Part shown: piece after piece, positions 5,751-10,591 of the stretch
Layout of the letters: each line of letters opens with the position of its first letter
How positions within the stretch are numbered: the stretch's first letter is position 1
DNA from: JACVRW01 sp040509755
GTDB lineage: Bacteria; Actinomycetota; Thermoleophilia; Solirubrobacterales; Thermoleophilaceae
DNA length: 10,591 nucleotides
Direction of reading: 5' to 3'
NCBI GenBank assembly: GCA_040509755.1
Contig: JBEVKF010000125.1
Span: 1-10,591 of the forward strand
The notes under the pieces: model-generated
What the model saw: only the letters and a program-made list of their open reading frames with translations
Told to the model about the DNA's origin: nothing
Databases searched by the model: none
Program-made: the position numbers and the translations under genes

Positions 5751-7274
5751 CTAGCGGACCACCCGGGCCGCGCCGCCCCGGCGCGGATCCCCGCCCCCGC
5801 TGAGCTCGCCCGTCTCGAGGTTGCGCGCCACGGCCTGCACGCCGCCGAAGAAGAGGTTCTGCTCGCTCCAGCGGCGAACGGTCCAGCTCGACTCCTCGAG
5901 GCCGTCGAGCGCGTCGCCGTCGATGCCGGGCTCGGCATCGAGCTCGCGCCCCTCCACGTGGATGCGCGGCCGGGTGACCGCCTCCTCCGCGGGCAGGCCG
6001 TGATCCACCACGCCAAGGATCGTCTGCAGGATGGCCGAGCGGATGCGGTTGGAGCCGGCGCTCCCGAGGGCGATCTCCGGGCGCCCGTCACGCAGGACCA
6101 CGGTCGGCGCCATCATGCTCGGGACCCGCGCGCCGGGCTCGTGGAGGTGATAGCCGAGCGGATTGAGGTCCTCCTCGCCGAGCATGTTGTTGAGGTGCAT
6201 GCCGGTGCCCGGCACCACCACGCCCGAGCACGCGCCGTTCGAGCAGGTGACGCTGGCGCACGCGCCCTCGGCGTCCATGACCGCGATGTGGGTCGTATTG
6301 CCGAGCCGCGAGCGCACCTCGGTTGCCACCCCGTCGAGGGCGTCCTTGCGCAGGAAGCGCTCCAGATACCCCTCGCTCGCGAGCCCCTCGAGGAACTCCT
6401 CGTCGCGTGCGCGGTTGGTGGACGCGATCACCTCCGCGATCACCGACGGACCGTGCGGGCGGTCGAGGCGCTCGAGGATCCCCAGCGCGTCCGCGATCAG
6501 GATCCCGCCCGAGGAGGGCGGTGGGTTGGTGAGCACCTCGCGCCCCCGGTAAGTGACCCGCGCCGGCTCGCGCTCGACCACCTCGTACGCGGACAGGTCG
6601 TCGCGTGTGAGCAGACCGCCGCGCGAGAGCAGCCAGTCGCTGACCGCCGCGGCGACGTCGCCCGAGTAGAGGAAGCCCGGGCCCTCAGAGCCGAGGCGGT
6701 CGAGCAGGTCGCCAAGCTCCGGGAAGCGAAACCGCCCTCCCTCCTCCAGCAGCGTCCCGCCCGGCGCATATAGCTCCGAGCACTCGGGGGTCGAGCGCAT
6801 GATCGGCTCGAGCACCGTGAACAGGAACGCCTGCATCGGCACGACATCCACGCCGTCACGGGCAGCCCGCGCCGGTCGCCCCGTGAGGTCTTGCAAAGCA
6901 ACCGTGCCGAAGCGCTCGAGCGCCTGGGCGAGGCCGAGCGTCGTGCCGTAGGCGCCGCACGACGACGGCCCGATGTTGAAGCGCTGGACCGCGTCGTCGG
7001 AGAAGTGGACGTCGATCGGCGTCAGGGCGGCCGGGTCGAGGTCGTCGAGCCCACAACCCGGCGCGGCCACGAAGAAGTCGAGCAGGTGGTCCTCGCCCGG
7101 CGCCGTGTGCACGAGCATGAATCCGCCGGCGCCGGGGCCGGTCAGCGGCGACTCGGCTACGAACGACATCAGCACGCAGGCCACCGCGGCATCGACGGCG
7201 TTGCCGCCTTCGCGCAGCACGTCGGCTCCGGCCTCTGCCGTCAGCGGATGACCGGCGGCAACGACGCCGCGCAT
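5751..7274 (-). CDS. gamma-glutamyltransferase-family Ntn hydrolase
   Basis: A 507-aa protein with GGT-family hallmarks: GVVAAGHPLTAEAGADVLREGGNAVDAAVA (3-32), PLTGPGAGGFMLV (43-55), NPPPSSGG (250-257), NTTHIAVMDAEG (326-337), N346 in TCSNG, LNNM (361-364) and PSMMAPTVV (385-393). By family knowledge T327 should be both the self-cleavage site and the nucleophile, giving chains of about 326 and 181 residues. It starts straight at the conserved region with no signal peptide, so it is probably cytoplasmic, unlike periplasmic or secreted GGTs. The arginine and glutamate of the LDxRE motif, which hold the substrate's glutamate (R114 in E. coli), are replaced by F68-V69 in LLDFFVAAPG. The aspartate matching E. 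coli D433 appears to be E367, and the second Ser of the SS pair is Met. It may therefore act on something other than glutathione. ATG at 7274 with TAACTT 6 nt upstream. Confidence 0.88.
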   Translation of the reverse strand: MRGVVAAGHPLTAEAGADVLREGGNAVDAAVACVLMSFVAESPLTGPGAGGFMLVHTAPGEDHLLDFFVAAPGCGLDDLDPAALTPIDVHFSDDAVQRFNIGPSSCGAYGTTLGLAQALERFGTVALQDLTGRPARAARDGVDVVPMQAFLFTVLEPIMRSTPECSELYAPGGTLLEEGGRFRFPELGDLLDRLGSEGPGFLYSGDVAAAVSDWLLSRGGLLTRDDLSAYEVVEREPARVTYRGREVLTNPPPSSGGILIADALGILERLDRPHGPSVIAEVIASTNRARDEEFLEGLASEGYLERFLRKDALDGVATEVRSRLGNTTHIAVMDAEGACASVTCSNGACSGVVVPGTGMHLNNMLGEEDLNPLGYHLHEPGARVPSMMAPTVVLRDGRPEIALGSAGSNRIRSAILQTILGVVDHGLPAEEAVTRPRIHVEGRELDAEPGIDGDALDGLEESSWTVRRWSEQNLFFGGVQAVARNLETGELSGGGDPRRGGAARVVR

Positions 7275-7280
7275 ATGGTG

Positions 7281-7286
7281 AAGTTA
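7281..7286 (-). promoter_or_regulatory. possible -10 box of the glutamyltransferase gene
   Basis: TAACTT on the minus strand fits TANNNT and ends 6 nt before the ATG at 7274, with no Shine-Dalgarno sequence between. The palindrome at 7290-7312 lies immediately upstream, where the region between -10 and -35 would be. Inference. Confidence 0.35.
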
Positions 7287-7289
7287 CCC

Positions 7290-7312
7290 CCTGCGGTCGT
7301 CCCGACCGCAGG
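7290..7312 (-). terminator. hairpin after ftsZ (terminator or operator)
   Basis: CCTGCGGTCG and CGACCGCAGG form a perfect 10-bp inverted repeat around a 3-nt spacer. It begins 42 nt after the ftsZ stop in the direction of transcription. The GC-rich stem would make a strong RNA hairpin, but no T run follows on the minus strand (GGGTAACTT), so it is not a classic intrinsic terminator. Because it abuts the presumed -10 of the next gene, it could instead be a repressor site for the glutamyltransferase. Confidence 0.45.
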
Positions 7313-7324
7313 CGTGAACGGATG

Positions 7325-7341
7325 GACGCCGTCCAGGCGTC
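7325..7341 (-). terminator. small hairpin directly after ftsZ
   Basis: GACGCC and GGCGTC form a 6-bp stem with a 5-nt loop, starting 13 nt after the ftsZ TGA. Together with the larger hairpin just beyond, it may protect the ftsZ mRNA end or help stop transcription. No T tract follows, so the call is weak. Confidence 0.25.
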
Positions 7342-7354
7342 GTGACCGCTTCGC

Positions 7355-8857
7355 TCACCGAGGGATGAACTCGGGCACTTCGATGTCGGTCAGGACGCTC
7401 GACGAGCGATCCCGCCCGCGGCGCACTCGCGGCTCGGCGTCCGCCGGGATCCGCGCCTCGCTGGAGTCGCCGCGCGGAGCGGCACGGTGCACCGGCCGGT
7501 CGCCGTAGCCCGTTGCCACGACGGTGACCCACACCTGGTCCTCGATCTTCTCGTCGATCATCGCGCCGAAGATGATGTTGGCCTCTGGATGGGCCGCCTC
7601 CGCAACCGCCTTGGCAGCCTCGTTGACCTCCCAGAGCGAGAGGTCGCGGCCGCCGGTGACCGACAGCAGAATCGAGCGCGCGCCCTCGAGCGAGGTCTCG
7701 AGCAGCGGCGACTCGATGCCGTGCTCGACCGCGTCCATCGCGCGGTGCTCGCCGGTGCCCATCCCGATCCCGAGCAGCGCCTGGCCGGCCTCGGCCATGA
7801 TCGTGCGCACGTCCGCGAAGTCGAGGTTGATCAGGCCGGGCAGCGTGATGAGGTCCGAGATGCCCTGGACGCCCTGGCGCAGGACGTCGTCCGCCACCCG
7901 AAACGCCTCGACCATCGAAGTGGACTTGTCGAGCACCGTCAGCAGGCGCGCGTTGGGAATCACGATGAGCGTGTCGACCTCGCGCGCGAGCTCGTCGACT
8001 CCGCGGTCGGCCTGCTCGCTGCGCCGCGCGCCCTCAAATGAGAACGGCTTGGTCACGATGCCGACTGTCAGCGCCCCGATCTCGCGCGCGATGCGCGCCA
8101 CGACCGGGGCCGCACCGGTCCCCGTGCCTCCGCCGGCGCCTGCCGTGACGAAGACCATGTCCGAGCCCTTCAGCATGCCCTTGAGGCGGTCGTAGTCCTC
8201 GAGCGCGGCCGCGCGCCCCAGGTCCGGGTTCGAGCCCGAGCCGAGGCCGCGTGTGATGTCGCTGCCGATGTGGACGCGGTTGGAGGCTGCCGAGCCCTCG
8301 AGCGACTGGGTGTCGGTGTTGACGGCGATGAACTCGACGCCCTCGACCTCTGCCTCGATCATGCGGTTGACGGCGTTGACGCCGGCGCCGCCGACGCCCA
8401 CAACGCGCAGCGTGGGCTCTGTCTTGCGCGACTGCGAGGGCATCGCGTAGGGAGAGACCGGCGGCTCGGGCTCGTGATAGGCGGGCGGATCGGGTGCCTT
8501 GTCGAGGATGTTCTCGGGGATGTCCGCCGAGAACACCGTGCGCAGGCGCTCCTCGGGGGAGGGCACGCCCTCGTAGCGGCTGCGGCCGCGCTCGGGCTGC
8601 GACTCCTCGTCGCGCCGGCGAGCGCGCTCGTCGGCGCGGCGCGCGGCCTCGGTGGCGCGCTGCTCGAAGTTGCCCTCCGCGCGGCGGTCGGCGCGCGGAG
8701 CCGGCTCGGGACGCGCAGGGCGCTCTGGACGCGGAGCGGGCGTCCGGGGCGCGGGCGCTTGGCGCGCCGGCGCCTCGGGCGTCGACTCGTCCTCGGTGTT
8801 GCGGAAGAGCTGGGCCAGGGGTCCCTCGCGCATGCTCGCCCTCTTACCGCTTGCCAT
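7355..8857 (-). CDS. ftsZ: cell-division GTPase FtsZ with long N-terminal extension
   Basis: A 500-aa tubulin homologue that forms the cytokinetic ring. The GTPase core starts at about 148 (TLRVVGVGGAGVNAVNRM), with IAVNTD (177-182), the tubulin signature GGGTGTGAAP (242-251), PNARLL (301-306) and the catalytic T7 loop NLDFADV (344-350, with D346 and D349). The C-terminal polymerising domain ends near 455. The linker is only about 35 residues and leads to a tail peptide, TDIEVPEFIPR (490-500), resembling the FtsZ tail that binds partner proteins. Unusual is the roughly 147-residue N-terminal extension rich in Pro, Arg, Glu and Ala; most FtsZs have 10-30 residues there. Two starts are possible. 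The ATG at 8857 has GGAGGAGG 9 nt upstream and overlaps parA by 14 bp. The ATG at 8833 (MREGPLAQLF) has GAGGG 5 nt upstream and lies just after the parA stop. No ftsA, ftsQ or mur genes adjoin. Confidence 0.95.
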   Translation of the reverse strand: MASGKRASMREGPLAQLFRNTEDESTPEAPARQAPAPRTPAPRPERPARPEPAPRADRRAEGNFEQRATEAARRADERARRRDEESQPERGRSRYEGVPSPEERLRTVFSADIPENILDKAPDPPAYHEPEPPVSPYAMPSQSRKTEPTLRVVGVGGAGVNAVNRMIEAEVEGVEFIAVNTDTQSLEGSAASNRVHIGSDITRGLGSGSNPDLGRAAALEDYDRLKGMLKGSDMVFVTAGAGGGTGTGAAPVVARIAREIGALTVGIVTKPFSFEGARRSEQADRGVDELAREVDTLIVIPNARLLTVLDKSTSMVEAFRVADDVLRQGVQGISDLITLPGLINLDFADVRTIMAEAGQALLGIGMGTGEHRAMDAVEHGIESPLLETSLEGARSILLSVTGGRDLSLWEVNEAAKAVAEAAHPEANIIFGAMIDEKIEDQVWVTVVATGYGDRPVHRAAPRGDSSEARIPADAEPRVRRGRDRSSSVLTDIEVPEFIPR

Positions 8858-9611
8858 TCGCCAGGACCTCCTCCGCTAGCTGACGGTAGGCGTAGGCCGC
8901 CTTGCCGTCCGGGTCGTACTTCAGAACCGACATTCCCTTCACCGGAGCCTCGGCGAACCGGACCGTCTTGTTGATGCGCGAAGCGAACACGCGGTCTCCG
9001 AAGTTCTCCTCGAGGATCTCGATCGCTTCCTTTGCATGGACGGTGCGGTTGTCGACGAGCGTCGGCAGGATGCCCTCAATCTCGATATCCGGGTTGAGCT
9101 CCTCACGCACCATCGAGAGCGTGTTCTGGAGCTGGATCAGCCCGCGCATGGACAGATACTCGCATTGCACGGGGACGATCACCTTGTGAGACGCCGTGAG
9201 GGCGTTGATTGTGAGCAGCCCGAGGCTCGGCGGAGTGTCGATGAAGATGTAGTCGTAGTCCTCGAGGATGGGGGCGAATGCCTTCTTGAGCGAGCGCTCG
9301 CGCCCAATCATCGTCGACATCGCGATCTCGGCGCCGGCGAGGTCGATCGACGCGCACGCCACATCCACCTCGCGCTTGCGGATCACCTCGCGGATCGAGA
9401 TCTGGTGGACGAGCACGTCGTACATCGAGAGCTCGAGCGTGTCCGGGTCGATGCCCTGGCTCATCGTCAGGTTCCCCTGAGGATCCAGGTCGACGCAGAG
9501 GACCCGGTGCCCGCGCTCGACGAACGCCGCTGCGAGGTTGAGGGTGGTGGTCGTCTTGGCGACACCCCCCTTCTGGTTCGTGAAGGCGATGACCTTGGCC
9601 GTGGGCTCCAT
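8844..9611 (-). CDS. ParA/Soj-family ATPase
   Basis: A 255-aa P-loop ATPase of the ParA/MinD superfamily. It has the deviant Walker A KGGVAKTTT (14-22, with signature lysine K14 and P-loop K19), the switch I region DLDPQGNLT (41-49), Walker B YIFIDTPPSLG (121-131) and the ParA-type VPVQCEYLSMRGL (146-158). It has no DNA-binding N-terminal extension, so it is the short Soj type that dimerises on ATP and binds DNA nonspecifically to position cargo. Soj normally works with ParB and parS, but no parB or parS-like sequence lies in the window, so it may be an orphan positioning ATPase. Its 3' end overlaps the first possible ftsZ start by 14 bp, which implies coupled expression with ftsZ. The ATG at 9611 lies 41 bp after the stop of the SIS-domain gene on the same strand. 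Upstream of the ATG I see only AATAGG as a weak ribosome-binding site. Confidence 0.93.
   Translation of the reverse strand: MEPTAKVIAFTNQKGGVAKTTTTLNLAAAFVERGHRVLCVDLDPQGNLTMSQGIDPDTLELSMYDVLVHQISIREVIRKREVDVACASIDLAGAEIAMSTMIGRERSLKKAFAPILEDYDYIFIDTPPSLGLLTINALTASHKVIVPVQCEYLSMRGLIQLQNTLSMVREELNPDIEIEGILPTLVDNRTVHAKEAIEILEENFGDRVFASRINKTVRFAEAPVKGMSVLKYDPDGKAAYAYRQLAEEVLANGKR
8867..8874 (-). promoter_or_regulatory. Shine-Dalgarno sequence for ftsZ
   Basis: GGAGGAGG on the minus strand ends 9 nt before the ATG at 8857 and lies inside the last codons of the parA gene. It is the only strong ribosome-binding site I see in the window and favours the 8857 start over 8833. It also encodes Glu-Glu of ParA, so part of the match could be chance. 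Confidence 0.5.
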
Positions 9612-9652
9612 ACGCAGTGCCTATTCGCACGTACTGGAGCTATTCCTTCCCG

Positions 9653-10591
9653 TCAGGGCGCGCCGGTTGCCCAGAGCCGTTCGCCGTCCCAGGCGCCCGT
9701 GATCACCAGGTCGGGGTCGTGACCGCCGGCGTCGGCGCGACGCGAGGCCAGCAACTGCAGGCGAGCGGTGAGCGGGATCTGGGCCATCAGCTCGTCTGCC
9801 GGCTGCGGCTGGTCGAGCTCGACGGTGGGCACGCCCTCGGCGCGGGCGGCGCTCGCAAGCTGCCCGAGGAAGTCGTCGTGGTCTCGAGCGGCGCCGAGCA
9901 CAACGAGAGCGTCGTCGGGTCCGAGCGGCACAGCCGAGCCGTGCAACAGGAACTCGGCGTCATAGCCCTCGGCCGCCAGGCGCGCCGCCTCGCGCAGCTT
10001 CAGCGCGCCCTCGCGCGCCGTCACGGCGCCCGGCCCCGAGCCGGTCACCACGAGCAGCCGGGCGGGCTCGGGTACCCCGTCGATGCCGGGCTCCGCGAGC
10101 GCCGCCTCGGTGGCGTCGGCGGCGGCCACCACCGCGTCGGGCCCGAGCCCCTCGGCGCCGAGCTCGCCGGCGATCAGCGCCAGCAGGGCCAGCACAGCCG
10201 TGTAGCTGCGCGTGTAGGTGTGGGAGCTCTCCTTCGCCCCGGTCTCGATCGCCTCGGGCCAGCCGACGCCGTCGCCGGTGATGGTGAGCGTCTGCGCCCC
10301 GGCGTCGAGCGCCCGCTTGCGCGACGCGCGCGCGTAGGCGGTCTCGCCGGTATGCGTGATCACCACGACAGAGTCGCCGGCACGCAGCGGCGCCCAGCGG
10401 GCGAAGTCCATCGAGGACGCAAAGCGAGCGTCCATCCCCGCTCGCGCGAACATCGCGGCGCCCAGCTCGGCCGCGTGCAGGCTGGTCCCAGTCCCGACCA
10501 GCCAGACGCGGGCGCCGGCGGCGAGGCGCTTGGCACCGGCAGGGAGTTCCAGCCCCGCGATGCGGCGCAACTCCTCGGGCTGGGCGCGGAT
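9653..10591 (-). CDS. double-SIS-domain sugar-phosphate isomerase-like protein (5' end outside window)
   Basis: The 312 visible C-terminal residues contain two SIS (sugar isomerase) domains. The first (about 25-145) has the phosphosugar loop VGTGTSLHAAELGAAMF (32-48) and VVVITHTGETAYA (75-87). The second (about 175-290) has VTGSGPGAVTAREGALKLRE (182-201), AEGYDAEFLLHG (207-218) and LVVLGAARD. This order matches the isomerase half of GlmS and the GlmS/AgaS-like phosphosugar isomerases and deaminases. E194, K198, E201 and H217 match E481, K485, E488 and H504 of E. coli GlmS in identity and spacing. The usual C-terminal SKVTxTxE-type tail with the catalytic lysine is absent; the protein ends DGERLWATGAP. 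The visible start reads IRAQPEELRRI, the normal lead-in to the first domain, so only a short N-terminus is probably missing; a glutaminase domain cannot be excluded. It may share an operon with parA and ftsZ. Confidence 0.88.
   Translation of the reverse strand: MRAQPEELRRIAGLELPAGAKRLAAGARVWLVGTGTSLHAAELGAAMFARAGMDARFASSMDFARWAPLRAGDSVVVITHTGETAYARASRKRALDAGAQTLTITGDGVGWPEAIETGAKESSHTYTRSYTAVLALLALIAGELGAEGLGPDAVVAAADATEAALAEPGIDGVPEPARLLVVTGSGPGAVTAREGALKLREAARLAAEGYDAEFLLHGSAVPLGPDDALVVLGAARDHDDFLGQLASAARAEGVPTVELDQPQPADELMAQIPLTARLQLLASRRADAGGHDPDLVITGAWDGERLWATGAP

Noticed and set aside
8844..9611. ParA gene as part of a plasmid or integrated-element partition locus
   Set aside because: There is no parB, integrase, replication gene or composition shift, and the neighbour is chromosomal ftsZ.

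Overview
The window is a compact, GC-rich (roughly 70% by eye) bacterial chromosome segment with very short gaps between genes. Content and style point to an actinobacterium. The FtsZ opens with a short motif (LAQLF at residues 14-18) that I associate, from memory, with deep-branching actinobacteria of the Thermoleophilia/Solirubrobacterales type. Many genes also have a -10-like box so close to the start codon that they are probably transcribed without a leader. The class assignment is inference; the phylum is fairly safe. There are no tRNA or rRNA genes, insertion sequences, CRISPR arrays or phage genes. Nearly all of the window is chromosomal housekeeping or hypothetical genes.

Layout, left to right. 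At 1-322 (minus) is the N-terminal part of a multipass membrane protein resembling the CPBP family, coupled by a TTGA overlap to a SAM-dependent methyltransferase (319-1065, minus). That gene diverges from a second, unrelated SAM methyltransferase (1118-2023, plus) across a 52-bp gap carrying two outward-facing -10 boxes. The second methyltransferase converges, with stops overlapping in CTAG, on an unrecognised multipass membrane protein (2020-3261, minus). That gene contains an AT-rich 49-bp palindrome at 2661-2709. Next come a 108-aa protein of unknown function (3321-3647, minus) and a class I CPD photolyase (3707-5095, minus). The photolyase diverges from a stand-alone LON substrate-binding-domain protein (5129-5746, plus). 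That converges on a cytoplasmic gamma-glutamyltransferase-family enzyme (5751-7274, minus) lacking the usual glutamate-binding arginine.

The right third is a minus-strand run, read right to left: a two-SIS-domain sugar-phosphate isomerase-like gene (9653 to the window edge, 5' end missing), a ParA/Soj ATPase (8844-9611) and ftsZ (7355-8857). Two hairpins follow in the 80-bp gap before the glutamyltransferase gene. This looks like a cell-division or positioning operon: ParA overlaps ftsZ by 14 bp, and no parB, ftsA, ftsQ or mur gene is visible. The FtsZ has an unusually long, probably disordered N-terminal extension of about 147 residues and a short C-terminal linker.

I see no clear new defence or biosynthetic system. 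The points most worth a second look are the palindrome inside the membrane-protein gene, the FtsZ architecture and its ParA/SIS neighbourhood, the altered active site of the glutamyltransferase, and the recurrent leaderless-type promoters.
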